This document shows positions 45,355 to 54,840 of a DNA stretch of 64,000 bases, piece by piece; the stretch's first letter is position 1; every line of letters begins with the position of its first letter. The notes under the pieces are model-generated. The model saw only the letters and a list, made by a program, of their open reading frames with translations. It ran no database searches and was not told where the DNA came from. Source of the DNA: Fulvivirga sediminis (GTDB lineage: Bacteria > Bacteroidota > Bacteroidia > Cytophagales > Cyclobacteriaceae); the NCBI RefSeq assembly GCF_016757215.1, contig NZ_JAESIY010000009.1, forward strand, positions 186,001 through 250,000, given 5' to 3'. A program made the translations under genes and the position numbers.

Positions 45355-45379
45355 CTAGGGATATATGTAATCAAGCATT

Positions 45380-45625
45380 TCAGCCTAAATTCTTGTCTAA
45401 ATAATTAACTACATCTTCCACCGTAGCTAATTGCTGGGCATCAAGGTCATTTACCTGAATACCAAATTTAACTTCCAGCCTCATCATCAGGTCCGTAAGA
45501 TCTAAAGAATCTAATCCCAAATCTCTTGCCAAGTTTGAATCTTCAGTAATGGAAGTTGATTCTATACCAACATCAGTTAAAATATTTTTAACTTCATCCA
45601 AATAATTCGCTTTTGTTGCGCTCAT
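45380..45625 (-). CDS. Acyl carrier protein
   Basis: 81 residues with the 4'-phosphopantetheine attachment Ser in LGLDSLDLTDLMMRLE, N-terminal helix 1, and helix III AQQLATVEDVVNYLDK. It may be the housekeeping ACP or a specialised one; the DSLD with LTDLMMRLE variant leans to fatty-acid ACP. Monocistronic, with its own terminator. Confidence 0.92.
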   Translation of the reverse strand: MSATKANYLDEVKNILTDVGIESTSITEDSNLARDLGLDSLDLTDLMMRLEVKFGIQVNDLDAQQLATVEDVVNYLDKNLG

Positions 45626-45824
45626 ATCTTCCTTGCTTTATCGTTGCTATATTCGCTAATATCGAATTTTCTTGATTCGTTTCCTCTATAATATACCTTA
45701 CAGACATAATAGAAAGGGGTTCGAAATTTGCAGCTCTAAGTACTATGTATTGGATAATAGTTCTCTTAAAACTATAGATCAAAGTAAACTGAGAGCTGCA
45801 TTTTCAATATTCTATATCTTGTTT

Positions 45825-48800
45825 TTAGTGAAGGTGGTTTTTATGGTAATCATCAGGGTTATGACCTTCCTTTAACTTGGCCAGTCCTTTTTTACCATAC
45901 GCTAACTTAGTAATTACCACATATAATACGGGTACCACAAAAATACCTAATACGGTGGCCGCGATCATACCTCCAGCCACTGTCCATCCAATAGTATTAC
46001 GAGATACTGCTCCCGCTCCACTAGAAAATGCCAATGGTAAAACACCTAAAATAAAGGCTAATGAAGTCATCACGATAGGTCTAAGCCTCAGTTTCACGGC
46101 TTCCAGAGTTCCTTCAACTATATCCATACCTGCTTCAACCCTTTCCTTAGCAAATTCCACAATAAGAATAGCATTTTTCGCCGCCAAACCAATAAGCGTA
46201 ATCAAACCGATTTGTGCATAAATATTATTGGTCAAATAAGGCAGAAACGTAAGCGCTAAGATAGCACCAAGAGCTCCCACGGGCACTGATAATAACACTG
46301 AGAATGGCACCGACCAGCTCTCATAAAGGGCTGCCAAGAATAAGAATACGAACACAATAGAAAGTGCAAATATGTAAATAGTGCTATCTCCTGATTGTAT
46401 CTCTTCTAAGCTCAACCCACTGAATTCATAATTATATCCTGCAGGTAAGGTCTCTGCTGCCACTTCTCTCAAAGCCTGTATGGCCTGTCCACTACTATAG
46501 CCTGGAGCTGGGTTACCATTAAATTCTGCCGATCTATACAAGTTATAGTGGTTAATAACGGCAGCAGATTCTACTGGCTTTCTTGATATGAAAGTAGATA
46601 AAGGCAACATCTCTCCTCTTTGATTTCGAACATAATATTTATCTAAATCTTCCTGTTCCCCTCTATAAGAGCTATCGGCCTGAGCTACAACCCTAAAGTT
46701 TCTATTATAAAGCGTAAAATCATTTACATACCTACTTCCAAGGTAAGTTTGTAATGTGCTATAAATTTCAGTTAAACTAACCCCCATTTTCTTTGCCTTC
46801 TTCTTATCTACATCCATGCTTATACCTGGGGTATTAGCATTAAAGAAGGTATATGCCATTCCTATTTCAGGTCTTTGGTTAGCTGCCATCATAAATTTCA
46901 TAGCATTTCCGGCAAACTGATTTACGTTATCATTACTTCCCTGCTGTTCCATAATGAAACTGAAACCACCGGTGTTACCAAGACCTGGTACGGCTGGCGG
47001 CTTAATCACAAGAACCTGAGCTTCCTTAATAGCGCTAAATTTTGCGGTTAGATCAGCTACAATAGCATCTATCTGCTCATCATCTTCTGTTCTGTCTTTC
47101 CATGGGGCAAGAGAAACGAAAAGAGTACCACTATTAGATTTCCTTGCAAAACTCACAGCATTCAGCCCACTTATAGCTGCATAATTAGCCACGGTATGTG
47201 TAGAATCAAGAGCAGTCATTACTTTGTCAAGTACATTTTCCGTTCTGCTAATAGAAGCTCCTTCGGGTAATGTAAATGAGATATATAAACGACCTTCATC
47301 TTCTTGAGGAATGAAACCTGTTGGTTTATTCATAAACAACGCATAGGTACCCACAAAAACACAAACCAATAAAATAATTACCAGCTTAGATTTCTTTATG
47401 CTCTTATGTACACCAGAGCCATACTTATTGGTTACATTATTAAACCAAACATTGAACTTATAGAAAATTCTATTCAGACCTTTAGACTCTTCTGTTACCT
47501 CAGTAGGCTTAAGGAAAAGAGAACATAAGGCTGGTGTAAGTGATAATGCTATAAAAGCTGATAGCAGCACTGAAATAGCAATGGTAATAGCAAACTGCTG
47601 ATAAAGCTGCCCTGTAATACCAGGAATAAAACCTACTGGCACGAATACCGCAGCCAATACCAGGGCAATGGCTACTACTGGAGCAGAAATATCTGCCATA
47701 GCTCTCTTGGTGGCCTCTTTAGCATCTATTTTCAATTCATCCATATAGTGCTGCACGGCCTCTACCACCACAATGGCATCATCCACCACAATACCAATAG
47801 CCAACACAAAACCAAATAAGGTTAATGTATTAATAGTAAAACCTAGTGGTATAAAGAATAAGAATGTACCAATAATAGATACAGGCACAGCTAACATTGG
47901 AATTACTGTAGCTCTCCAGTTCTGCAAGAACAAGAAAACAACTATGGTTACCAAAATCAAAGCCTCTACCAGTGTGTGTAATACTTCTTCTATTGAAATA
48001 TCAACCACTGATACAGATTCAAATGGTATAACATAATCTACGTCAGCAGGAAAAGTTTCCTTCAACTCTTCCATCTTTTTAAATATTCCTTCTGCCGTAC
48101 TCAGTGCGTTACTTCCTGGTGCTTGATAAATAAGTAAAAAGCCTGCTTTGTTACCATTCACATATCTGTTACCACCATAAGAAAATGAACCCAGTTCTAT
48201 TCTGGCCACATCTCTCAAGTATACTAAGGAACCATCTTGCGGATTAGTTTTAATGATTATATCACCAAACTGCTCTGGCGTTTTTAAACGACCATTAACA
48301 AATACTGTCAATTCAAAGGTTTGTTGGTTAGACTGTGGAGAAGCTCCAACAGCCCCAGCTGCTACCTGAACGTTTTGCTCCTGAATAGCAGCAGTAATAT
48401 CTGAAGTACTTAGGTTAAGCTGAGCTAACTTATCTGGCTTTAACCAAATACGCATACCAAAATCTGATCCTACAGAATATACATCACCTACACCATCAAC
48501 CCTTGAAAGAGCATCTTTAATATAGATGTTACTATAGTTATCAAGAAATTCGGAATCGTGGGTTCCGTTAGGTGAGTATAAAGTTTGCACCATTAATATA
48601 GTAGGATTTCTCTTCCTAACTATAATACCTGTACGCTGTACTTCTGATGGAAGCATAGGCGTGGCTATACTCAATCTGTTTTGCACGTCAAGTGCGGCAA
48701 TATCTACGTTAGTTCCCAGTTCAAAAGTAACGTTAATGGAAAATGAACCATCATTAGAACTGGTTGAACTCAAATATTTCATGCCAGGTACACCGTTTAT

Positions 48801-49007
48801 CTGAGTTTCGATAGGTGTAACTACTGTTTGTTCCACTGTTTGTGCATCAGCACCTGTATATGTACCTGACACCTGTACCACAGGAGGTGTGATATCCGGA
48901 TATTGACCAATAGGTAAATTCATAATGGCCAAAACACCGACGAGCACAATTACTATGGAGGATACAATGGCCGTAATAGGCCGGTTTATAAATGTATTCG
49001 CTATCAT
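45825..49007 (-). CDS. RND efflux permease, HAE1 (AcrB/MexB) type
   Basis: 1060 residues, the length of AcrB-type pumps. N-terminal FINRPITAIVSSIVIVLVG; duplicated 12-helix architecture; proton-relay acidic pair in GFVLAIGIVVDDAIVVVEAV; large periplasmic porter domains, with YPDITPPVVQVSGTYTGADAQTVEQ at the first porter lobe. Exports hydrophobic drugs, solvents or bile-type compounds from periplasm or membrane. Third gene of the tolC-adaptor-pump operon, 22 bases after the adaptor. Confidence 0.95.
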   Translation of the reverse strand: MIANTFINRPITAIVSSIVIVLVGVLAIMNLPIGQYPDITPPVVQVSGTYTGADAQTVEQTVVTPIETQINGVPGMKYLSSTSSNDGSFSINVTFELGTNVDIAALDVQNRLSIATPMLPSEVQRTGIIVRKRNPTILMVQTLYSPNGTHDSEFLDNYSNIYIKDALSRVDGVGDVYSVGSDFGMRIWLKPDKLAQLNLSTSDITAAIQEQNVQVAAGAVGASPQSNQQTFELTVFVNGRLKTPEQFGDIIIKTNPQDGSLVYLRDVARIELGSFSYGGNRYVNGNKAGFLLIYQAPGSNALSTAEGIFKKMEELKETFPADVDYVIPFESVSVVDISIEEVLHTLVEALILVTIVVFLFLQNWRATVIPMLAVPVSIIGTFLFFIPLGFTINTLTLFGFVLAIGIVVDDAIVVVEAVQHYMDELKIDAKEATKRAMADISAPVVAIALVLAAVFVPVGFIPGITGQLYQQFAITIAISVLLSAFIALSLTPALCSLFLKPTEVTEESKGLNRIFYKFNVWFNNVTNKYGSGVHKSIKKSKLVIILLVCVFVGTYALFMNKPTGFIPQEDEGRLYISFTLPEGASISRTENVLDKVMTALDSTHTVANYAAISGLNAVSFARKSNSGTLFVSLAPWKDRTEDDEQIDAIVADLTAKFSAIKEAQVLVIKPPAVPGLGNTGGFSFIMEQQGSNDNVNQFAGNAMKFMMAANQRPEIGMAYTFFNANTPGISMDVDKKKAKKMGVSLTEIYSTLQTYLGSRYVNDFTLYNRNFRVVAQADSSYRGEQEDLDKYYVRNQRGEMLPLSTFISRKPVESAAVINHYNLYRSAEFNGNPAPGYSSGQAIQALREVAAETLPAGYNYEFSGLSLEEIQSGDSTIYIFALSIVFVFLFLAALYESWSVPFSVLLSVPVGALGAILALTFLPYLTNNIYAQIGLITLIGLAAKNAILIVEFAKERVEAGMDIVEGTLEAVKLRLRPIVMTSLAFILGVLPLAFSSGAGAVSRNTIGWTVAGGMIAATVLGIFVVPVLYVVITKLAYGKKGLAKLKEGHNPDDYHKNHLH

Positions 49008-49029
49008 AAATGCTTTGTCTTAAAAAATT

Positions 49030-50178
49030 TTACTTAGCAGTCTCTTTTGCTGGTTTTTGAGAAGGTGCTTTTCCAGCTTGCTGAGCATTACCGGTTTGTA
49101 CAGGCATACCTTGTCTCAAACTTTGAATTCCTTCTACAATAATTTCCTGACCCTCTTTTAGTCCGTCATTGATTACTATATCGCTACCAATAGTTTTTCC
49201 TGTTTGAATCTTTATTTGCTTCGCTTTTCCTTCTTCTACAGTATACACAAAGTACTCACCCATCTGCTCTACTACTGCTTTATGAGGTATTATAATATTA
49301 TTTCCTGAGCTCTGATTTTTAACGTGAACCACAGCACTCATTCCATCTCTCAGCACTTGATCAGGATTAGCAAAAGATATTCTTATAGTAGTGGTACCTG
49401 TTTGAGAGTTAACTCCTCTGTCAATAATAGATACTTTACCAGGATACTTATATTTAGAGTTATCTGGCAGGGTAAGAAAAATAACAGAGTCTTTTAGTAT
49501 TGTCTCTGACTTTTCAAGATCTAAGTATCTTCTAATCTCAGTTTCATTAATCTCAAAATCAACACCCATAGGATCATAAGATGATATGGTATTTAATAAT
49601 GTTTGTCCTGCAGATACAAAGGCGCCTAAACGTACTTGAGAAATACCAATCATACCTGTAAAAGGCGCTTCTATAGTAGAATAATTAAGATTAGTTTGAG
49701 CGGTTTCTAAAGCGGCTTTAGCTGCAGCTACCTGCTGTTTTGCATTTTCAAGATCAGTAAGTGACCTATCCACCTGCTGCTTAGCGATCGCATCTTGCTC
49801 TCCCAGTGCTTCATATCTATCAGCGTCTTTTTGAGCCTGCTGCATAGTAGCCTGTGCACTCATAAAATTGGCTTTAGCCTGATTTCTTGCTGATAAATAC
49901 TTGCTTTGATCTATAGTATATAGTTTTTGGCCTTTTTTAACAATTGACCCTTCGCTAAAAGAAATATCTCTTAGGTATCCGCTTACTTCACTATTAATAT
50001 CTACTTTCTGAAGAGCTACTACTGTTCCTGGGTATTTATCAAAAAATACGGTAGGGCTCTTAGTTGTCTTCACTGTTTTTACAGGAACAGCTCTCTGTTG
50101 TTGACCTTGCTGCTCTGGTTTTCCACAAGAGATAGCCAAAATGCTTGCTGCCGCTATAAGGTTAAAGAATTTATTCAT
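49030..50178 (-). CDS. RND efflux periplasmic adaptor lipoprotein
   Basis: 382 residues from ATG 50178, which gives lipoprotein start MNKFFNLIAAASILAISC (lipobox AISC); an upstream in-frame start at 50229 only adds a non-signal tail inside tolC. MacA/AcrA-type layout: lipoyl/barrel-sandwich (VDINSEVSGYLRDISFSEG), coiled coil about 95-175, second lipoyl half IEAPFTGMIGISQVRLG, beta barrel and membrane-proximal domain. Q/K-rich tail. Couples pump to TolC. Confidence 0.93.
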   Translation of the reverse strand: MNKFFNLIAAASILAISCGKPEQQGQQQRAVPVKTVKTTKSPTVFFDKYPGTVVALQKVDINSEVSGYLRDISFSEGSIVKKGQKLYTIDQSKYLSARNQAKANFMSAQATMQQAQKDADRYEALGEQDAIAKQQVDRSLTDLENAKQQVAAAKAALETAQTNLNYSTIEAPFTGMIGISQVRLGAFVSAGQTLLNTISSYDPMGVDFEINETEIRRYLDLEKSETILKDSVIFLTLPDNSKYKYPGKVSIIDRGVNSQTGTTTIRISFANPDQVLRDGMSAVVHVKNQSSGNNIIIPHKAVVEQMGEYFVYTVEEGKAKQIKIQTGKTIGSDIVINDGLKEGQEIIVEGIQSLRQGMPVQTGNAQQAGKAPSQKPAKETAK

Positions 50179-50209
50179 TTTGATCTTTTCTATTTGTCTG
50201 TTAATGTTT

Positions 50210-51526
50210 TTAATATATGTTGATTTCACCAGCTGCTTTTTCTACATCAAGCTTGCTAGAAAGCACATTTAGCAAGGCATTTAAGTAATTTAACTGAGAC
50301 GTTCTTAAGTCAGATTCTGCCACTATTACTTCGAGATATGCTTTAATCCCCTCTCTATACTGGAGCTTAACTGTGTTATACACATCTTCAGCTATTTCAT
50401 AATTCTCTTTAGAAGCTTGTAGTTGTTCAAGATTACTCTTATAAGTTCCTAATGCTTGTACATACTCAGAGTTAATCTGCTGTTGTAAGCCTTCTTCTTG
50501 AATTTCTAGCCTTTGTAACTGAAGTTTAGACTTCTGAATGTTTCTAATCTTTCTTGTACCTTCAAAAATAGGTAGTGAAAGGGTTAGCCCTACAGCTGAA
50601 TTAGGGAAGTCTCTATTATAGAGTTCAGAAAACTCATTATTCAAATACATGAAGTTATAGTTAAAGAAAGCCGACAAAGTAGGTATGTATCCTTGCTTAT
50701 AATAGCTCACATTAGCCTCAGCCAGCTGCATTTGTGTTTGTAATAACTGATACTCTATTCTTGAAGTATAGTTTAATGACTGTAGTGTATCTGTTGTTAC
50801 TTCATTTTCCATAGAAGCTACATCATCAGCTAAAGAAATATCAGAATCCAACGGATAACCCATAAGTTGTTTCAACATGGCCTTTTGAACTTTGTAGCTC
50901 TCTAAAGCTCCTTTTCGCTCGGCAATGGCATTGTTCAAAGAAATTTGAGCTCTTTTGTAATCTATCTTATCTGCTACACCAGCATTATACTGGCTGGTAG
51001 CATCTTTTAAGTTCTTTTCTAATCGCTCTATAGTCTGATCATACACCCCTATCTGTTGCTGAGATGTTAATACAAGATAATAGGCCTTGCTCACGTTCAC
51101 TACCAAGTTGATTTTTGTATCAGTGGTATTCTGTTCAGCCTGCAGCCTATAATCAGAAGCTGTTTTGCCTGCTAACAAAACGCTGTTACTGAAAATCACT
51201 TGATTTACAGAAGCACCTAGCGTAGAGTTATAGTTAGTACCCAGAGGTATAGCTTCACCATTTATTACACTTGTCTGAATTTTAATGTTTTTCTGTACAT
51301 TGGCGTTTAAAGATATTTGAGGCATCCACTCTGAAAGTTTAATACCAATATCCTTTTGTGCGATTTCTTGGTCAACTAATGATTGGCGTAGAGCAGGCTG
51401 ATGCTCCATGGCATAATCGATACACTGTTTGAGTGTAATTGATTGACCTGACGCAATATCGTCGGATTGTCCCCTTGCAGTATGAAATAAAATCATAAAT
51501 GCAGCAAGGCAATAGATTATTCTCAT
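50210..51526 (-). CDS. TolC-family outer-membrane efflux channel of the RND system
   Basis: 438 residues: signal peptide, then the duplicated outer-membrane-efflux-protein architecture with long Gln/Ala-rich helices (QLEASKENYEIAEDVYN region) and beta strands (ASVNQVIFSNSVLL, AVGLTLSLPIFEGTRK). First gene of the RND operon, 158 bases downstream of the regulator. A GTTC-N10-GAAC repeat (51650-51667) lies upstream, matching one upstream of the regulator. Confidence 0.92.
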   Translation of the reverse strand: MRIIYCLAAFMILFHTARGQSDDIASGQSITLKQCIDYAMEHQPALRQSLVDQEIAQKDIGIKLSEWMPQISLNANVQKNIKIQTSVINGEAIPLGTNYNSTLGASVNQVIFSNSVLLAGKTASDYRLQAEQNTTDTKINLVVNVSKAYYLVLTSQQQIGVYDQTIERLEKNLKDATSQYNAGVADKIDYKRAQISLNNAIAERKGALESYKVQKAMLKQLMGYPLDSDISLADDVASMENEVTTDTLQSLNYTSRIEYQLLQTQMQLAEANVSYYKQGYIPTLSAFFNYNFMYLNNEFSELYNRDFPNSAVGLTLSLPIFEGTRKIRNIQKSKLQLQRLEIQEEGLQQQINSEYVQALGTYKSNLEQLQASKENYEIAEDVYNTVKLQYREGIKAYLEVIVAESDLRTSQLNYLNALLNVLSSKLDVEKAAGEINIY

Positions 51527-51649
51527 GTTAAAATTAATTATAAAGATTTGAGTTTTAAAAAATAATTAGCGTTACAGTAGTCGTTTAAAATGAGTAGTTT
51601 CTTGACTTATTTCATGGGCTTATAATCTTACTTCTCAAACAACTAGTTT

Positions 51650-51667
51650 GTTCGGTAATTAAAGAAC
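51650..51667 (-). promoter_or_regulatory. Second GTTC-N10-GAAC repeat, upstream of the RND tolC gene
   Basis: GTTC (51650-51653), ten bases, GAAC (51664-51667); arms extend to TTnGTTC/GAACnAA. It shares the half-site and spacing with the repeat upstream of the GbsR gene. An imperfect -7 with TAGTTG spaced from TTTG sits close to it. Likely the operator by which the regulator controls the pump operon. Confidence 0.5.
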
Positions 51668-51683
51668 CAAAACGGAAAAGAAA

Positions 51684-52145
51684 TTATTTGGTTTTATCTT
51701 GTTCCCAACATTTATAAAGTCTGGGGATTTCCTGAGACATGTATTCTACAAAATCTACTAAATCGGTTAATGCGTGATTGAATTCTTTAGTCTCGGAGCA
51801 TCGGCATTTGCATACTTCTTTAAGAATATCAGCCCAGCAAGCCTTCTTCCTATAATCTGCCATTAGGTTCTCTCTCCACAAATGAATCTTCGATCGGAAG
51901 TACCGTTTTCGATCACCAGGTTTAGTAATATACTCTACCCTATTTATTTTCATTGCAATATTAAGAGCGTTGCTCGTGGCACTTTTGCTTAGGTTAAGGG
52001 TTTCTCTAATTTCATCAAAGGTGAGTTCAATTTGGTCTGAAACCAAAAGTAGGCCTAATACACGAGATACTGCAGGAGATAATCCCTCCTGCTCGTGTAC
52101 TAAGCCTATTTTTTCTATTAGTTCTTTTTGCCTATCCGTCAACAT
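51684..52145 (-). CDS. GbsR/MarR-family transcriptional regulator
   Basis: 153 residues, winged helix with GLSPAVSRVLGLLLVSDQIE and LTFDEIRETLNLSKSATSNALN, then a helical C-terminal dimerisation part with a Cys-rich stretch CKCRCSE. GbsR proteins in Bacteroidota are often next to RND pumps. It is upstream of the RND operon on the same strand but has its own predicted promoter and a palindromic operator (52182-52209). Likely a repressor of itself and of the pump. Confidence 0.87.
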   Translation of the reverse strand: MLTDRQKELIEKIGLVHEQEGLSPAVSRVLGLLLVSDQIELTFDEIRETLNLSKSATSNALNIAMKINRVEYITKPGDRKRYFRSKIHLWRENLMADYRKKACWADILKEVCKCRCSETKEFNHALTDLVDFVEYMSQEIPRLYKCWEQDKTK

Positions 52146-52165
52146 ATTACTTACGTTTAGATAGA

Positions 52166-52195
52166 CAAAGGTACATGGTTTTTTTAGTTCTGCAA
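52166..52195 (-). promoter_or_regulatory. Bacteroidota-type promoter for the GbsR gene
   Basis: On the minus strand: -7 TACCTTTG (52166-52173), a perfect TAnnTTTG; -33 TTG at 52193-52195; spacer 19. Predicted start about 52159, 14 bases before the ATG. Confidence 0.62.
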
Positions 52196-52209
52196 CAAGA
52201 GAACTAAAA
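52182..52209. promoter_or_regulatory. Perfect 10-bp inverted repeat covering the -33 element of the GbsR promoter
   Basis: Arms TTTTAGTTCT (52182-52191) and AGAACTAAAA (52200-52209), 8-base centre. No T tract follows on either strand after the stem, so it is not a terminator of the preceding tpx gene; its centre lies on the -33 TTG. Half-site GTTC-N10-GAAC is shared with 51650-51667. Confidence 0.62.
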
Positions 52210-52227
52210 TAGTTTTCTATTTATCTT

Positions 52228-52725
52228 TTACAATGCTGCTAAAGCTGCCTCATAATTAGGCTCATCAGCAGTTTCTTTTACTAATTCTGTATAGATAACT
52301 TTTCCATTTTCATCGATCACTACTACTGAGCGAGCATCCAAACCTGTTAATGGCCCTGTTTCTATCTTAAGTCCATAATTTGAGGCAAATTCTGGGTGTC
52401 TAAAATCAGATAAGGTCATTACATTTTCTATTCCCTCTGCACCACAAAATCTCTGCTGAGCAAAAGGTAAATCTTTAGAAATACACAGCACCACCGAGTT
52501 TTCTAAAGATGAGGCTTTTTCATTAAACTTTCTTACTGAAGTAGCACATGTAGAAGTATCTATACTAGGAAAGATATTCAGAATAACTTTCTTTCCTTTA
52601 AAGTCTTTCAATGATGTCTCCGATAAATCTCCTTTAGTAAGCGTAAATTCCGGAGCTAAGCTATCCACTGCAGGCAGCTCTCCGTTAGTTTTAATTTCAT
52701 TTCCTTTTAGGGTGATTGTAGCCAT
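52228..52725 (-). CDS. tpx: Thiol peroxidase (Tpx-type, atypical 2-Cys peroxiredoxin)
   Basis: 165 residues: FPSIDTSTCATSVRKFN holds the peroxidatic Cys (about 60), AQQRFCGAEG the resolving Cys (about 94), with the TxxC active-site context of Tpx. It reduces lipid hydroperoxides and H2O2 using thioredoxin. It follows the M1 peptidase gene by 3 bases, likely one transcript. Confidence 0.94.
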   Translation of the reverse strand: MATITLKGNEIKTNGELPAVDSLAPEFTLTKGDLSETSLKDFKGKKVILNIFPSIDTSTCATSVRKFNEKASSLENSVVLCISKDLPFAQQRFCGAEGIENVMTLSDFRHPEFASNYGLKIETGPLTGLDARSVVVIDENGKVIYTELVKETADEPNYEAALAAL

Positions 52726-52728
52726 TAT

Positions 52729-54636
52729 TTATTGGTTTAATGTAGTTTCTATTTTCCAACCTAACATCTTGTCGATTGTGTTTGTTGACACAAAATGATA
52801 ATTAGGACGGGCCTTCTCATATATTTCTAAAGCACGAGCTCTTCCATTTTTCTGTTTCATCATAGCGGCATATATAGGCTCCAAAAATTTTCTTCTTCCA
52901 GTATGAATTAAAAATTCTTCAGTTCTATCTGATGCAGCTTTATAATTATGTTTTATACTCTGAACCAGCCAGGCAGCTAAAACTTCAGAGTTACCAGTAC
53001 TTGTAAAACCAAACGCGCTATCTAACTCTTCAAGCTGCTCCATATTCACGGTATCTGGAATAGATCTCACAAAATGTAACCATTCATGAGAAGACCATTT
53101 GGCTGTATCCAGTTTAGCAGGAGGTATTCCATCCATAAATTTCTTCACTTGACTATCTACATGGGCAAATCTATCTGATTTTGGCATTGGAGCATCATTA
53201 GGAAGACCGGGCTCAAAGATCCATTCATCAATTTTCACTTTCCCAATGTTGATTCTACCCTCAGTAAGTAAATGTTCATCCAGCTGCTCAATAAATTCAT
53301 CAGTGGTCATTCCTTTGAAAGCATTTCTAGAAAAGTATCCTTTTATAAATGCATCAAACTTTTCTCTCCCTGCATGCTCTTCCAAGTATCTCAGAAAAAG
53401 ATAACCCTTATCATAGGCGATTGAAGAAACCCCATCATCAGGATTACGGCCTTTTAAGTCTAACTTTAATTTGGTATCATTTTCATGCCCTTCACTGGTC
53501 ATGCTACTTATCTCAGATTGAAGATCTTCTGCAGCAATTGAAGCAAGCATTTCCGAATAATCTCTACCGTATAACTTTTCCATAATACGGTGCTCAAAGT
53601 AAACTGTAAATCCTTCATTCAGCCAGAAATCATTCCAAGTAGCATTGGTTACTAAATTACCAGACCAGCTATGTGCTAACTCATGAGCTACTAGCGACGT
53701 AAGCGATCGGTCTCCTGCTAATATGGTTGGAGTAGCAAATGTAAGCCTAGGATTTTCCATCCCACCAAAAGGAAAACTAGAAGGAAGCACTAATAAATCA
53801 TAACGTCCCCATTGGTATTCTCCATAAAGATCCTCAGCAGCACTAACCATCTCTTCCAACTCTGCAAACTCGTACTCTGCAGTATCTATTACTGAAGGCT
53901 CTGCATACACACCTGTTCTATCACTAATAGCCGCAAATTCCAGATCTCCTACAGCCAAGGCCAAAAGGTAGGCAGGTATTGGCGTTTCCATTTTAAAATG
54001 ATACTCTCCTTTTTCATTTTTTTCTTGAGGATTACGCGCACTCATAAGAGCCAATAAGTTAGCTGGCACCTTTACATCAGCGGTATAAGAAAACCTTATG
54101 CCTGGTGAATCTTGAATAGGAATCCATGTTCTTGCTAAAATCGCCTCAGATTGAGTGAATAGAAATGGAAATTTCTTGTCACTGGTTTGGGCAGGAGATA
54201 ACCATTGCAATGCCTCTGCATTTTTTGATGTAGTGTAATATACATTTACGGTTCTAGTGTCGGGAGTAATTTTCACCTCCAATGGGCTGCCCATAATTGA
54301 ATCTCTGTCACCAATCGTATATTCCGCCTCTTTTTCATCCTCTTTACCGATAGTAACTTTGCGAATATCAAGGTCTTTGATATCAAGCACCAGCTGAGTG
54401 GCATTTTCTGAATTTTCTATACTCAAAGAGGCCTTCCCTGTAATATAAGTACTATCAAAGTTTACCTCTGCATGCCAGTCCAGGTGAGTTATTACTGATT
54501 CTTCTGGCTTAGCGTAAGAATGTGGGTCTTCTATTATCATTACTGTTTCTCTATTATTAGTCTCTTCTTTGGGAGGTTGGCATGCTGCGGCCAACACTGC
54601 CAGAAAAGATGCAAAGAATATTAATCTTATCGGCAT
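52729..54636 (-). CDS. M1-family metalloaminopeptidase lipoprotein (LTA4H-like)
   Basis: 635 residues. Lipoprotein start (LAVLAAAC, lipobox AAAC). Exopeptidase motif FGGMENP; zinc site HELAH (His 318, Glu 319, His 322) and Glu 341 in WLNEGF; C-terminal helical domain with the closing repeats. The short FGGMENPRLTFATP context and total size resemble leukotriene-A4 hydrolase-type bacterial enzymes. Trims N-terminal residues of peptides in the periplasm or at the outer membrane. Cotranscribed with tpx. Confidence 0.93.
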   Translation of the reverse strand: MPIRLIFFASFLAVLAAACQPPKEETNNRETVMIIEDPHSYAKPEESVITHLDWHAEVNFDSTYITGKASLSIENSENATQLVLDIKDLDIRKVTIGKEDEKEAEYTIGDRDSIMGSPLEVKITPDTRTVNVYYTTSKNAEALQWLSPAQTSDKKFPFLFTQSEAILARTWIPIQDSPGIRFSYTADVKVPANLLALMSARNPQEKNEKGEYHFKMETPIPAYLLALAVGDLEFAAISDRTGVYAEPSVIDTAEYEFAELEEMVSAAEDLYGEYQWGRYDLLVLPSSFPFGGMENPRLTFATPTILAGDRSLTSLVAHELAHSWSGNLVTNATWNDFWLNEGFTVYFEHRIMEKLYGRDYSEMLASIAAEDLQSEISSMTSEGHENDTKLKLDLKGRNPDDGVSSIAYDKGYLFLRYLEEHAGREKFDAFIKGYFSRNAFKGMTTDEFIEQLDEHLLTEGRINIGKVKIDEWIFEPGLPNDAPMPKSDRFAHVDSQVKKFMDGIPPAKLDTAKWSSHEWLHFVRSIPDTVNMEQLEELDSAFGFTSTGNSEVLAAWLVQSIKHNYKAASDRTEEFLIHTGRRKFLEPIYAAMMKQKNGRARALEIYEKARPNYHFVSTNTIDKMLGWKIETTLNQ

Positions 54637-54780
54637 ATTATTATTTTTCTGAATTTTGTTATTCTACTAAACAAATAAATATAGGTGGTTTACTTCATTT
54701 ATAAAAGAAGCCTTGCATTAGACTCTATAGGCTCAAATAACAAGGCAACAAATACTTGGTTTCAATTCATCAATTATTCC

Positions 54781-54818
54781 AAAAAAAATGGCTGGCTTTT
54801 TAAAAAGCCAGCCATTTT
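54781..54818 (-). terminator. Strong 17-bp terminator of purM
   Basis: Perfect arms of 17 bases (54785-54801 and 54802-54818) centred at an A/T junction: AAAATGGCTGGC... and the complement ...GCCAGCCATTTT. On the minus strand it is followed by eight T residues. Also forms a terminator in the plus direction, though no gene needs it there. Confidence 0.85.
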
Positions 54819-54840
54819 AAATATTTAAGGTAAGTGAGAT

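Noticed and set aside
45729-45800. Inverted repeat TGCAGCTCT / AGAGCTGCA with a 54-base loop upstream of the acyl carrier protein gene
   Set aside because: Nine-base arms with a long loop can arise by chance; no attached motif or conservation evidence.
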